Position numbers and translations under genes: made by a program | The notes under the pieces: generated by a model | Databases searched by the model: none | What the model saw: only the letters and a program-made list of their open reading frames with translations | What the model was told of the DNA's origin: nothing | Assembly (NCBI GenBank): GCA_025602915.1 | Contig: JAHLJZ010000056.1 | Location: 62,001-126,000, forward strand | From: Paraphysoderma sedebokerense | Lineage: Eukaryota > Blastocladiomycota > Physodermatomycetes > Physodermatales > Physodermataceae | Direction: 5' to 3' | DNA: 64,000 bases | Shown here: positions 22,853 to 33,505 of the stretch, in pieces | How positions within the stretch are numbered: the stretch's first letter is position 1 | Layout: each line of letters starts with the position of its first letter

Positions 22853-23764
22853 ATGTCCCCGCCATCTACACTCTCTAAAAATTTACCCCTCCTCATCGCT
22901 ACAATGGCGTTAGCCTATTTGACGAACCCTGATGACGGTAGTTTTAGGAAGTACATTGAATTTTTTATTTTTGATTTTGAATTTAATTTTTTTTTTTTAT
23001 TTTTTTTTTTTTTTTGTGGGTTTTGGCTTTTGAGTTATGAGTTATAGACTGACCCCTTTCTCTCATGTTTCATTTTATTTCATGTGATTTGATGTATATG
23101 ATTTGATTTTATTGCTACTCGGATGATTTGGACGGTTTGGACGATTCGATTGGTTTGCATGGTTTGGGCGGGTTTGAATTAGGCTTCACTCAAAAGGAAT
23201 GGGTCCACCTGGATTGAACGAAAATTGGTGTCCACTGTGGCGGGGGTAGTGTATCGACGTAAAGTAAGTGGGAGAGTTAATTTTATATTTTTTGGTTTTG
23301 GTTTTCGTTGGTTTGGGTGGTACTGCTACCAGAATCATTTAGTACTGGGTGTACCTTGGTCCTAGAGTTTAACCTGAAGATGAAGGACTAAAGTAATGAA
23401 TTTGTATGTGTATACTAACTTTCTTATTATCGTTTTTTATCCTTTTTTTTGGTTTGTTTTTTATTGTGTTCGATTTACTGTGGGTTGTGGTGACAGGATT
23501 ACAGACTCTTCTCTGTGATTGAAGTTCCGGAGGATAATACTTGGTATTTAGGTAACTATCCATAATTCTAAAGTCTTTCGATTCATTCGAGTTTCTAGAA
23601 CTATTTAATCCGAGTAGAAAGTGAAATTAACCGAAACATATTTTGTTTTTCGTTGTTGTTGTTGTTGATTTGGGTGATTTTAATGTGGATGATAAACGTC
23701 AGGATTATTCTCGTTTTGGATTCCGTTACCAATGCGATGGAGTGACCTGAGAGGATCAGAGTAA
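22853..23764 (+). CDS. Small membrane-anchored protein of unknown family
   Basis: Four exons: 22853..22950, 23197..23263, 23497..23551, 23703..23764, giving 93 residues with all phases consistent. The start MSPPSTLSKN precedes one hydrophobic segment (LPLLIATMALAYL). The soluble part reads PDDGSFRKNGSTWIERKL, then VVYRRKDYRLFSVIEVPEDN and TWYLGLFSFWIPLPMRW. Introns make up most of the locus; intron 1 includes long T runs near 22986-23018. The strongly patterned C-terminal half suggests a conserved small membrane protein, perhaps organellar, but I cannot name a family. The acceptor of exon 2 (CAAAAG/GAATGG) was chosen because it alone keeps the frame open with a phase-2 donor. Confidence 0.6.
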
Positions 23765-24220
23765 CATCAACATCAAGAAACCTCTTATTATTCGTGTTTA
23801 CTTTTGGACATGTATAAGAATTACGAGCATTTTTGGAGATAATTGTAGATAAATAGTGAAATTAGTAGGAGACTTTACAGTGTATTGAAGAGACGTGTTG
23901 AAACTTGGAACTGGTGGATCGAGGTATACCGTGGATTGAATTTGTGGAAATCGTGGGCAGTAATAGTAACTTAATTAAATGTAGTCGTTTTTGAGAGTAA
24001 TAAGCATGATGGAGGTATTTAATGAGTGGATTTTCAATGTGGAATCGTATAACGGTATTGAATCAATGCTGTCCAATCTTCTTTAATTATTCTTAGCGAG
24101 TCAGAATTCTGACCGTTTTACAACCGGACTTTGAGTGCATGAATACAGAAACGACCGTCAGTTTTCGGAATTGTTTTATCCTACTTATTGGTACCTAGCT
24201 TGACGATTGGATAATTGCTT
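23765..24220. other. Intergenic, no supported gene
   Basis: AT-rich sequence between the small membrane protein gene and the repeat-rich region. Nothing recognised. Confidence 0.35.
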
Positions 24221-24224
24221 AAAA

Positions 24225-24650
24225 TTTGCGGAAGTCGAGTGGCAGTCAACAAGTCTCACATTGACAAAAGAAAAGGTGCTCGGTTTTAGAGCTCCAATGA
24301 AAGGTTCGCAACTCCATAGTCCAGTGTGTTTTATTATTACTGACTATCCTCTATTTCAAAGACAGATAGACAGACAGACAAGTAACTAGAAAGAGTCATA
24401 TGTGAAAAATTTCGTGTCGGTCTGACTCTTTGTCTAATTGCTTGCCCCCAACAAATTGCAACTGATGACTGTCTGCCACCTATTTCCCCCGTCCTTGTCC
24501 CCAATATTTTTCTTTGCTGTACTCGGCCACCCATAAACTTGTTCAGCCGTCATTGTACTCTCCCAGGTTCAACTTTCTACGGTTAACGGAATCGGACGAG
24601 CTGTGCAGCTGTGACGAGTCTCGGTTCCGACAAATTCAGTTCGAAGATGG
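24225..24650 (+). repeat. Interspersed repeat copy R1 (unclassified)
   Basis: First of at least four related copies. Order of landmarks: GTGGCAGTCAACAAGTCTC, AAAGGTTCGCAACTCCAT, a tetranucleotide run AGACAGATAGACAGACAGAC, then TTTGTCTAATTGCTTGCCCC, GATGACTGTCTGCCACC and CCCAGGTTCAACTTTCTACG. No protein is encoded and no terminal repeat was located. The same landmark order on the opposite strand defines copy R4 at 30.5-31.4 kb. Confidence 0.75.
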
Positions 24651-25099
24651 TATCGAGGGTAGGGCGCTGTAAAAAGATAGATGGAAAATCTATCTGATGG
24701 CGACGAATATGGGTTCATGTGTGGTTGTACAATTCGACTGCTCTTTGGTCTGGGTAGTCTTTTGACGCATTGCTGAAGACTGGTGGTAACTCGAATTCTT
24801 TGTCATCGGTGTCGCTAATTTTTTGTCATTGGTGTCCCAAATTCTTTGTCATCCATCATCTGCGACTTTTTCTTCGTTTTCTTGATTGGACTCAAACTAG
24901 TCTTACTTACGAATAGGCAAATAGGACTGAAGTAATCATCAAATCCTGCTGACAGTTACCAGTGACCGTTTGCCACCGCAGATGTCGACCGCTAAAACGG
25001 TTTTGAACGGTGTAAGGTCGCAAGTCTAATCTCAAGAACAAGTAATCAGACGAAAGTTTGCCGTTTCTCGTATGATTTATTTATTGTTTTAGTAACTTT

Positions 25100-26200
25100 A
25101 TGCTCCGATTGAAATCTATTCTAGTAACTAGGGTACACTGACCATGGTCGGTTTTTATTTCTCTCTACGCCAAAGGTTACACATATTTTTTGTTGCCCCT
25201 TAACTGATCCCAAAAACATTGGACGGCCTTGCGCGATTTGCATTTGGTGTGGAACGGGCGGTCGAAAGGTGGAGTGCCAGTCAACCGACTTGAATCTTTC
25301 CATGTAAAAGGTTATTGGTTTCAAACGAAAGGTTCGCACCTCATTCTAACTAGACCTAATCTGGAAACTAGGTACACTGGCCGTGACCATTCCGACTTGA
25401 ATCTTTCCATGTAAAAGGTTCTTGGTTTCAAACGAAAGGTTCGCACCTCATTCTAACTTAGACCTAATCTGGAAACTAGGTACACTGGCCGTGACCATTC
25501 CGACTTGAATCTTTCCATGTAAAAGGTTCTTGGTTTCAAACGAAAGGTTCGCACCTCATTCTAACTTAGACCTAATCTGGAAACTAGGTACACTGGCCGT
25601 GACCATTTTGTTTTCCTGTATTTCTCTCTGCGCCGGAGGTTACAATATGGCGGTCAGAGGGACTGGTTAGTGGACTAGTTTCTCTGATTTTTGTTGTCCC
25701 TCAACTAATCTCAGAGAAATGTGAGGGTCTCGCCCCGTTTGTATTTGGTGGGGAACGGGCGGTCGAAAAGGTGGAATGGCAGTTAACATTCTGTGCTCGG
25801 TTGTAAAGTTCTAAAATAGTCGTTCGTTGTGGAGTGGCAGTCATCAGTCTGATTACGGTACAAAGAAAAGTACTTGATCTCAAACGAAAGGTACGCAACT
25901 ACATGTTTCTCGTGTGTTTTATATATGTCTTTTTTTTGCTTTACTCTCTTACTAATATTAAGACAGATAGACAGACAGACAAGTAAATACAAAGAGTTAT
26001 ATGTTAGAAGAATAGAAAGTGGTGCTGCGGCCGCCGCTGCAGGATGAATTGTACGTAATATCAGACTATTTCAAAAATTCCGTGTCCGTCTGCCTCGCTG
26101 TCCAATTGCTTACCCCGATAATATTTCAACTGATGACTGGCAGACACCCATAAACGTGTTCAGCCGTATGTGTCCATTCCTTACCCCAAACGACTTTTTC
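25100..26200 (+). repeat. Interspersed repeat copy R2 (unclassified), containing the 107-bp tandem array
   Basis: Carries two versions of the left part (TTTCTCTCTACGCCAAAGG near 25158 and TTTCTCTCTGCGCCGGAGG near 25620, each followed by GGGCGGTCGAAA and a GGCAGT/GCCAGT motif). It then has the shared right part: AAAGGTACGCAACTACATG, AGACAGATAGACAGACAGAC, GTGCTGCGGCCGCC and CAACTGATGACTGGCAGAC. Noncoding as far as I can see. The two left halves flank the three 107-bp units. Confidence 0.7.
25286..25608 (+). repeat. Three tandem copies of a 107/108-bp unit
   Basis: Units 25286-25392, 25393-25500 and 25501-25608 each begin CGACTTGAATCTTTCCATGT and end ACACTGGCCGTGACCATTC or a close variant. They differ by one inserted T and a few substitutions, so the array is recent. 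Confidence 0.92.
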
Positions 26201-26439
26201 AACTGAACACCACCAATAACAGACAGTCTTAGTCTCTGCCATCGCATAACATACCGCAGCTTGCTATTCTAAGCACCTAGCTTGAATCAATTTAGGAATG
26301 GGTAATAGAAAGATTGCGGATTTTCCACTGCGCCAGACGCTACCAATTGCGCGAGACGCTGGAGTAGATGGAATCGCAAAATGGGAACTCACTGACTTGA
26401 CTGATTTTGTTGCCCCCAGATGTCAATAGATGTTGATCA

Positions 26440-26650
26440 CCGAAATGACTGTCTGCAGTTCTAAAGTGGTTGTGTTTGGTGGGGAAGCGGTGGAAGTCGA
26501 GCGGCAGTCAACAGTCTTAGATTTACCCAAGACAAGCTTGATTTCAGCAAAATGTACGCAACTCTATGTTTCTCGTGTGCATTATTTATTGTTTTAGTCT
26601 CTTACTATTCTTTAAGACAGATAGACAGACAAGTAACTACAAACAATCCT
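26440..26650 (+). repeat. Interspersed repeat copy R3, shorter
   Basis: Shares the left landmarks (GGTGGGGAAGCGGTGG, CGAGCGGCAGTCAACAGTCT) and middle landmarks (GTACGCAACTCTATGTTTCT, AGACAGATAGACAGACAAG), then stops. It ends close to the minus-strand frame that finishes at 26816. Confidence 0.65.
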
Positions 26651-26815
26651 CTTCGTTTGCGTCCCCTTGGTTTTGAACTCCTCCGCCCGTCCTGTCGGCA
26701 TCCTCTTCGTTTGCGTTCTCTTCGTCTGAATCATCTTAGTATTCGTCTACGCTGGTCAATTTTTTGATTGGCGTATCATACGCATGATTGACTTCTATTG
26801 GCGTATCCTTTTTAT

Positions 26816-27370
26816 TTAGTTGACCTTAGCTTTGAAGACCTGTCGCCGAATTTTAGACACGACCAAATCTCGTGGCTGGACGTCTTTGAGCTTGTGAGAA
26901 TTACAAATTTCGTTCCAAATTTCAACTACCGACGTGCGTTGCTTCTTGTGGATCTTATGGATTACCCTGCACATGCTCTGATTAATTGGTAACCACCTTT
27001 TGTCTTTATCGGGCTGCAGCTGGTTGAAGTCCTCAATTTTGCGAACGAAGTCGTAACTTCGAACGAGGTAGTCGAATTTCCTTGTGCTTATTCCTTTTCT
27101 GTCACAGAATGTTTGTTTTGTGTCTGGTAATTCCTCATTTAAGCCTAACTTGTCTTTGTTCTTGAACGTCATTCTGATGAATTTAAGTGCTTGAATCGTT
27201 TTGTAGAAATCATTCCATGGTTGATTTTCATAGAGATAAGCGTCAACAATTTTTTGGTTCCAATATTTGAATATGGATTCTTGAGAATTGTCCGGTGTTT
27301 CTTGAGATTTGTACGGCTGTAAGAAGACGGAGGTTGCCTTAGCAAAGTGGCCCGAATGAGCGACAGGCAT
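26816..27370 (-). CDS. Hypothetical protein, possibly the last exon of a mobile-element or regulatory gene
   Basis: Uninterrupted 184-codon frame ending at 26816. It is charged and helical, with segments FCDRKGISTRKFDYLVRSYD and RWLPINQSMCRVIHKIHKKQ followed by a Trp-containing helix (VVEIWNEICN). The arrangement of a short helix-turn-helix-like block, a P-x-N-x-x-x-C-R block and a helix resembles DNA-binding modules found in fungal repeats and plasmid-like genes, but I cannot name a family. Candidate upstream exons occur at about 27560-27720 (KLAEMTLGWLHKLVNDVEET) and 27790-27840 (MSLHKNINFIVKNRSGM), but no complete model closes. Position between repeat copies suggests a relic. Confidence 0.4.
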   Translation of the reverse strand: MPVAHSGHFAKATSVFLQPYKSQETPDNSQESIFKYWNQKIVDAYLYENQPWNDFYKTIQALKFIRMTFKNKDKLGLNEELPDTKQTFCDRKGISTRKFDYLVRSYDFVRKIEDFNQLQPDKDKRWLPINQSMCRVIHKIHKKQRTSVVEIWNEICNSHKLKDVQPRDLVVSKIRRQVFKAKVN

Positions 27371-28103
27371 GTCCGCCTTCTCTCCGTACCTTCAAATTGA
27401 ATATTCGAATGCAGTGAAAAGGTCCATCATCAGGTTTGCAAAAGACAACTCCCTGTAAGTGCGGCATTGAGGAACCGCAATGTAAATACTTGCGGTACGT
27501 GACAATAGAAAACTTCTGTAGGGAGCTGTAAAGTGAGTCTGAGGATGTACTGCTCGTGACTATTCCGGGATTCGGGGGTTCAAAGTATCAATTGATTTCA
27601 TTTCTTCAAACTTTAAGTCGCGGCCTTCCCCTGCTCCGCAGGTCTCTTCCACATCGTTGACCAATTTGTGCAACCAACCCAAAGTCATCTCCGCTAATTT
27701 CATACTCTCATATGTCCGATAACCACTACGATAATTTATCCGGGGAACCAATCAAGTTCAACCTTTTAGCATCAATCAGTCACCTCCTCATACCACTCCG
27801 GTTCTTAACAATAAAGTTTATGTTCTTGTGTAGCGACATGTTGATCCATTGATCACTCAAGTTGAAAGTGCATGTAGTAGACTCCCAGAAAAGGCATGGA
27901 TCGTTGTGTTATGTAAATCTCCGTATTAGGTTGTAGATAGAATTGAATCGTTTTTTAATGACAACTAATTCAGGTGAAATATAACGTCCAGCAACATATC
28001 CTAAACATTTAATAACAGTTCGAAACAATTCATTACAAGGTATGGGTACTAAACTGAACATATCAAACTACACAAATATTGCCCACTTGACTACTTTCAA
28101 CAA
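27371..28103. other. Region with unlinked minus-strand coding-like fragments
   Basis: Contains the candidate upstream exons noted for the 26816-27370 frame. None has both ends supported by consistent splice phases. No repeat copy was recognised here. Confidence 0.3.
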
Positions 28104-28403
28104 CTACTGCTTAGTTCCTCCTGATTTACTTCCACGTCCTCCACTTCCACCCCTAGCTCCGCCCTGCGTATACTGACTTTTTGTTCTTTGTGTGCTCTCT
28201 TACACGTTCCCTGCCGCGATATCCAGCCCTTTCTCTCGATTCAAAACTGCGACACACATCGTCCTGTGTGAGACATAGGAGTGGGCCGCTTCAAGCGTAT
28301 TCTGCTTACCAAATCTGTATTTTCTGTGATGGATGATTCTGTATGGTAGACATTTATTGTTTCTGGCTATTATGGTGCATTGAAAGAGGTTGAGGTCATA
28401 CAC
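28104..28403 (-). pseudogene. Possible gene remnant with an RGG-type tail
   Basis: A minus-strand frame starts at 28403 (MYDLNLFQCTIIARNNK) and is interrupted once by a TAA at 28200. Beyond it the same frame continues into GGARGGSGGRGSKSGGTKQ and a stop at 28104. The RGG-rich tail is typical of RNA-binding or ribosomal proteins. Either a very short intron (about 31 nt) removes the stop or this is a remnant. No family could be named. Confidence 0.25.
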
Positions 28404-28673
28404 AGCGGAATTCGTGTTAAGACCATCCGATGCTTCTTTCTGTCAAGACTAGTCAACAGCCACAACAAACATTGCGACAATAAGACAATGGGATGTAATT
28501 CGACGAAGCCAGAACAATAGTATTGCGAACATTCTAAAGTTTGCTCCCCTCACGTTGGAATTTTCTTGAGTTACCAAATCCACGAACGGCAACATCGAGC
28601 TGCTCACGCGACCTCCAACGATTCCATGACAAAAGGCCCGCGCACCCGCATCGGTATAGCACCGTTAGCAAAG

Positions 28674-30342
28674 ATGAAAGTTTCTGTTCTGCTTATCCTG
28701 GCATCTCTCTTTGTCGCCATTTCTCCGGCTCCATCAAACTACACAGATGAGGAGGCAGTAGCGTCCCGCGTGGCGAAGCGACAGTATTACCCTCCAACTC
28801 GAACACCACCATTCCAACCTCCAAGTGGAAAAAATTTGTTCTTCTTAGGTCAGGAAAGAGATGGTATTAGTAGCTTTAGAACTGCTATGCCAGACGTACT
28901 TCCAGGTGGGATCACAGTTTATACCAATATTAATCTGGGTGGTATCAACTATGGGGTTACTATTGGGGGTCATGGGTTTGTCTACACATGCATTTGTCAA
29001 ACGCAAACTTGGCCTAACACGGCGACATCAGCTTTCAAGATTGGGGCAGCGTCCTTTCAAAATATCCGAATGCTGCTCTCAACGTCGGATACTACCTTGT
29101 CGGGGCAATTAACACTATCGCCACTACAACAAATTACGACACGAAGATTCGTGAATTCGCGAGATACCTGAAATCTCTTAATCGACCAGTCTATCTGCGA
29201 GTCGGATATGAGTTTGACGGGCCATGGAACCAATATGATCCGACCCAATACAAAGCCGCGTTCAAGAGAATTCATCAATTGTTCAGTGCTGAAGGTGCCT
29301 TGCCGAATATTGCTTTCGTATGGCATGCGGCCGCTAGTACAGCTGGACGATTCAACGGCTATGCCTTAAGCTCTTGGTACCCTGGTGATAATTATGTTGA
29401 TTGGTGGTTTGTGCATTTTTTCTTAGCTTCCACAAACCTGTGCCATTTCAACTCAAAAACTTTCTCGTTTGATTTAAACAGCGGTGTGTCCATGTTTCGT
29501 GCGGCCACCAGTGAGCAAATCCTCATGAATGAAGTTCACCAATATTGCGCTTCAAAGGGAAAACCAAGCGGTGTCTGGGAAGCCACCCCCCAAGGATGGC
29601 ACGCTGGAAGCCAAAAATGGAATACTAAAGGCAATGGCTTCAATTGTCCTCCGAGTTTGGTCTACAAAACTCCTTCGACTATTTGGAATGAATTCCATCA
29701 AAAGTTTTTTGATTGGAACGTCAATGGCATTGGTTACACTAACTGGTACGTTTAAGCTTCATGCCGGGATAAAGTATTCGCAATGAGCTGATTCGTCGCT
29801 GATTTATAACAGGGTTGGCAAAGTCAAGGCTATTTCGTTTACAAGTTCCGATTGGAACAGTTTCCCTGCTTGGGCAGGCTGCGGTGAAGGTACTGATACT
29901 GATTTATGTGTTGCTTGAACCATTAAATCTTATATGAAACCTTTTCAATATCACTTAGTTTATTGGGGCGACTCTCGTATTGAAGCCCACTCGACTCATA
30001 TTAGTAACCTCAGAAGTCAACTGAACAACGGAAAGTACCTTCCCGGTGACTCGAATCTAAAAAGTGCTTTGAGGTTCCCTGCTGGGTCAAGTTCAACCCC
30101 TTCCGGTGCTTGTTCTTCCTGTTCCGGGTCATATCCTTGCCGATGCTGTAAGTATTGAGCGAGTTCTTCTACTTGGTGATAGTTGAAGTTATAGGTAGCA
30201 ACCCTGACTCTTTACCTTTTTTTTTGTCCCTGAAATAGTCGTCAGCGTTTCGCAATGCCTAAGCAGTGGTTGTGGAACTTTTGTGTTCAAGAATGGGAAA
30301 TGGACGAAGCAAGCAGTAGACCCCATGATGAGGCCCGCATGA
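28674..30342 (+). CDS. Secreted GH26-like glycoside hydrolase with Cys-rich C-terminus
   Basis: Six exons: 28674..28941, 29040..29406, 29482..29745, 29813..29889, 29959..30147, 30239..30342, giving 422 residues in phase. The signal peptide MKVSVLLILASLFVAISPA is followed by a pro-region ending VAKR (Kex2 site). The barrel shows NLFFLGQERDGISSF, KYPNAALNVGYYLVGAI, YLRVGYEFDGPWN with the likely acid/base Glu146, NIAFVWHAAAS, SWYPGDNYVDW, and SGVWEATPQGW with the likely nucleophile Glu245. This is the pattern of clan GH-A GH26-type enzymes (beta-mannanase or related glucanase activity); the substrate cannot be read from sequence. A Ser/Pro linker then leads to a short Cys-rich tail (CSSCSGSYPCRC, QCLSSGCGTF). 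The exon 1 donor (GTATCA at 28942) is chosen for phase; other phase-1 donors nearby are possible. Confidence 0.8.
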
Positions 30343-30467
30343 CGCTTGACCAAGTAAGAGCGCAATTCGAAGTGTATCTACGGAGCGACGGATACACAAC
30401 GAAATCTGTTCCCGAAAAAGCTTGGTTTTTAGGGGAGCTTCGAAAGGCAGGGTTTCCAGTTGCTTGA
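30255..30467 (+). other. Alternative open frame overlapping the GH26-like 3' end
   Basis: A 70-codon frame in a different phase overlaps the last GH26-like exon and continues 125 bp past its stop. It contains LDQVRAQFEVYLRSDGYTT and KAWFLGELRKAGFPVA, which look surprisingly protein-like. It could be a different last exon, a neighbouring fragment, or chance. It is not adopted as a gene. Confidence 0.2.
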
Positions 30468-30479
30468 AGGACCGTCAAG

Positions 30480-31460
30480 AAAACCAAATTTCAGTGGGTG
30501 TCACTTCCGATTCCGTTACCCGTAGAAAGTTGAACCTGGGAGAGTAAAGCAACAAAACTATTGGGGACAAAGAGGGGGGAATGGGTGGCTGGCAGTCATC
30601 AATTGTAATTTGTTCGGGTCAAGCAATCTGACAAAGTTTTATTCCATCAAAAAAGGACGGAAATATCAGAAAGAAAGGCTGGCACCTGTGTGGCTATTCC
30701 CCATCCCTAATAAATTGAGTCAGGCTAGTTGATCCGATAAAGAAATAGCAAGTTGAGGTCTGGAGTTCTGACAAAAACTGCGGGGACAACACTAATTTTT
30801 AAGATTGTCTATTATTGGCGGTCTTCAGTTGAAAGTCGTTCGGGGTAAGCAAACAGTACAACGACACATACCACAACACTATGAGTCTTGATAACGTTTA
30901 CTTTTTTTACCTTGGTTTCTCTTTGCAGGCCGACGATGAAAAACAAATGGACAGTCACAGTTGATAGGTTTATGGGTGGCTGCCAATCATCACTTAAAAA
31001 TCTGTTTGGGGTAAAGCAATGAGGCAAAGAGTCGGCAGTCACAGATTTTTGAAAAAGACTTACTTTATGTACATTCCATTCCTTCGGGGGCGGCCGCACC
31101 ACCGCTTCTCTTTTTGCTCTTTAACATATAACTTTGTTGAAGCTGCTTGTCTGTCTGTCTATCTGTATTTTGGGCAGTCGAATAACCAGTAAAAATAAAA
31201 CACACGAAAATAACGTATCTGCGTAAACTTTCGTTGAAAAAGACTTGTCTTTGTGAGTCTGTTGACTGCCATTCCACACTTGACACCACTTCTTCCAAAG
31301 CCAATCAAACCGTTCAGGACTGCTCTTTGTTTGTATGGAAAGCTGAGGGGGGCAACAAAAATCAGTCAAAGTCAAGTCCTGTACGAGTCCCACTACCTCC
31401 ATGGTCTGGCAATCGTGACCTCAGGCGCGGAGAAATAAAGGAAAACACTATAAAATATGA
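30480..31460 (-). repeat. Interspersed repeat copy R4, inverted
   Basis: Read on the minus strand it has the full landmark series of R1/R2: TTTCTCCGCGCCTGAGG, TTTTTGTTGCCCCCCTCAGC, AATGGCAGTCAACAGACTC, ATACAGATAGACAGACAGAC, GTGGTGCGGCCGCC, TTTGCCTCATTGCTTTACCC, GATGATTGGCAGCCACCC, then CCCAGGTTCAACTTTCTACG and GGTAACGGAATCGGA. It is the longest single copy and lies opposite R1-R3 on the other side of the GH26-like gene. Confidence 0.75.
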
Positions 31461-32208
31461 CCATGAATACTGTACCTATTTATCCCCCATAATGATTTTG
31501 GATTAAAGAACAGTGAAATCTGATAAAGAAGTAGCAAGTTTGAGCTCTGGGGTTCTTTGTCAGAACTTGGGACCACCTCAATTATTGGAAGTGACCGGCC
31601 AATCAAACTTTCCGGTGAACACAATAGAAGGAAAGCTGGGACCTTCCCGCAGAGGTTGTTAACCCAGATCATGAAGAACTTCATTCGTCGTAATTTTCAA
31701 AGGACTACAACAACGGCCCTGGAGTGATTGTCCCACCTTTGCCCCCGAAAATGCAAGGACATCTACACATTATTGGAGGGAGCCACAGAGGTGTCGGATG
31801 ACGGTCTTTGAGTCTTGATTTTTGCAGTTAACTCTACGTCCCCTTTCGCCGTTAATTTCCAGGTTAGGTTAGGTTCATTTAGTCACTACTGGAAGAATTA
31901 CACGAATAATACATGAAAGTGCGTTCATGTTGGAAAGGTCTCTGGTGAGAGTATTTTGAATTGCTGCAACAACCGATGGTACAGCTCTATGACACGAACT
32001 TTGGCAGACCACACATAGTGCCATTGTTACTTAGACATCGTTTGACGTGTTACATGACAGAAGTTACGTCACTTTCACAATCAGTTTTTTGAAAATGGTT
32101 AGATGACACGATTCAACTTCAACTTCGCCCTTCAACAATTTATCACACGTTGGTTAATGGGCAATAACGAGATAACACGATTCCTCTCCCTTTGCATAAA
32201 ACACTTCT
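31461..32208. other. Intergenic, no supported gene
   Basis: Between repeat copy R4 and the minus-strand fragment at 32209. Short frames only; nothing recognised. Confidence 0.35.
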
Positions 32209-32690
32209 CTACATACTCTCCACTTTGGGTCGCTTGCATATGTACTGGTCGGATATTTTTCGTTTCCGCTCGTTTCCCTTGTCACTTGCAATTCCTTCGC
32301 TGACCTCTGCGCTTTCAGCTGACCAAGCAGTAGCCGCCGATTCCTAGAGCATACGTTAGCAAGAGACAAATAAGATTCTTTTATGCATTTACCTCTGTCA
32401 CGTGTTGCTCGCTCCACAATTCTGTCCACGTTGCTCTGTCCGCTGCCGTCGCGCTCTCAAATTCCAAAAACGGTTTACCCCGAGTGTAACTGAGATTTCT
32501 TTGGCAATCATTGACAAGCACTTTTTTCGACACTAAATCCCCCTTACCAGCATAAAACGGGGAGTTTTTCAATTTTCTAATGACTCTCCACCACATGTCT
32601 ATCGGGAAGACTGGACTGTCCTTAATGCGGTCTACATTTGATACAGAATAGTTGACAAGTTTATCTTCGTTACTTTTTCATAGAACGGTA
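32209..32690 (-). CDS. Hypothetical protein, 3' part; two exons recognised
   Basis: Exons complement(32209..32343, 32393..about 32690) join in phase 0 across a short 49-nt intron. The upstream exon reads VDRIKDSPVFPIDMWWRVIR, then KLKNSPFYAGKGDLVSKK, then FLEFESATAADRATWTELW. The last exon is Ala/Glu-rich and ends with basic clusters (NERKRKISD, CKRPKVESM) that look like nuclear localisation signals. The frame has no upstream ATG other than that of the ID-M-WW segment (32596), so the 5' end is unknown. No family recognised; the compact Trp/Phe-rich block suggests a folded domain. It could be a relic of an accessory or mobile-element gene, given its surroundings. Confidence 0.4.
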
Positions 32691-33505
32691 AGTTGACACT
32701 TGACGAGGGTTAATTTTATGACGAGAAATCTATGTTTGAGTGGCTCTCGGGTTCTCGGAATATCTAACATTTAAAATAAACGATAACGAAATGATGTCTA
32801 CTATAGGATTATAAATTTTATTTTATCGTTACATTACCGACACAGGAGGGATTGTATTTGGGTTAGTCCTTTTTTTTCTGTCTCGACTGGTATCGTGGTG
32901 GACTATGGCTAGATGCTGGTTTTAAAGGTGCATACTCGAATTGGGTCCCAATGAGCAATGAAGGATTTGAACAGTTGAAGTCAATAGGGTTGATGGTGGT
33001 AGCGTTTATTGTTATTCGTTTGGTTAGCCGAATCTGTTAGGTTTAGTTGTGACTTTTAAGTTATTTTTTGTAAAATTTGTAAAGTTCGACGTGCCGGATT
33101 TCAAACCGATACCCATGATACTTTCATCATGTTACAAAAAACAACATCTCGGTATTGTGAATTATGGTATCTGCAAATTTGGACTCTTCTAACTGCGTAA
33201 CCTTTCCCGCCAAGAAGGGTGTTTTTGTACCATGATTTTCTCAGTTCCATTTCCCTATAAAGTAAACATCTAGTATCATATTATGTGTTGTTCAATTAGA
33301 TCAGATGTCAGAGGATACGCAAGAAATTAATTCACAATATTGAGGAATTATCCAAGTTACAAAATTAAGTGGTCGCAAAATGCCACCATGCCGGGCAAGA
33401 GGCTTACCGCTGAAACACCGCACCATCCGTTGCTCCTCGACCATTTTCAACTCTTTCTGAATCCCTTTCCGTCCCAACTCATCTTTAAATATAGACTTAT
33501 TCAGA
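32691..33505. other. Intergenic upstream of the dynein-adaptor gene
   Basis: AT-rich, with T runs near 32870. No exon could be joined to either neighbour with confidence. The promoter of the gene at 33506 must lie in its right part. Confidence 0.35.

Noticed and set aside
24225-31460. The tetranucleotide-bearing repeats as a CRISPR array or an LTR element
   Set aside because: Units are long, irregularly spaced and in both orientations; no reverse transcriptase, integrase, capsid or paired long terminal repeats were seen, and CRISPR is not expected in a spliced eukaryotic genome.
31860-31880. GGTTAGGTTAGGTTC resembling telomere-type TTAGG repeats
   Set aside because: Only about two and a half units and no longer array; not enough for an interstitial telomere repeat.
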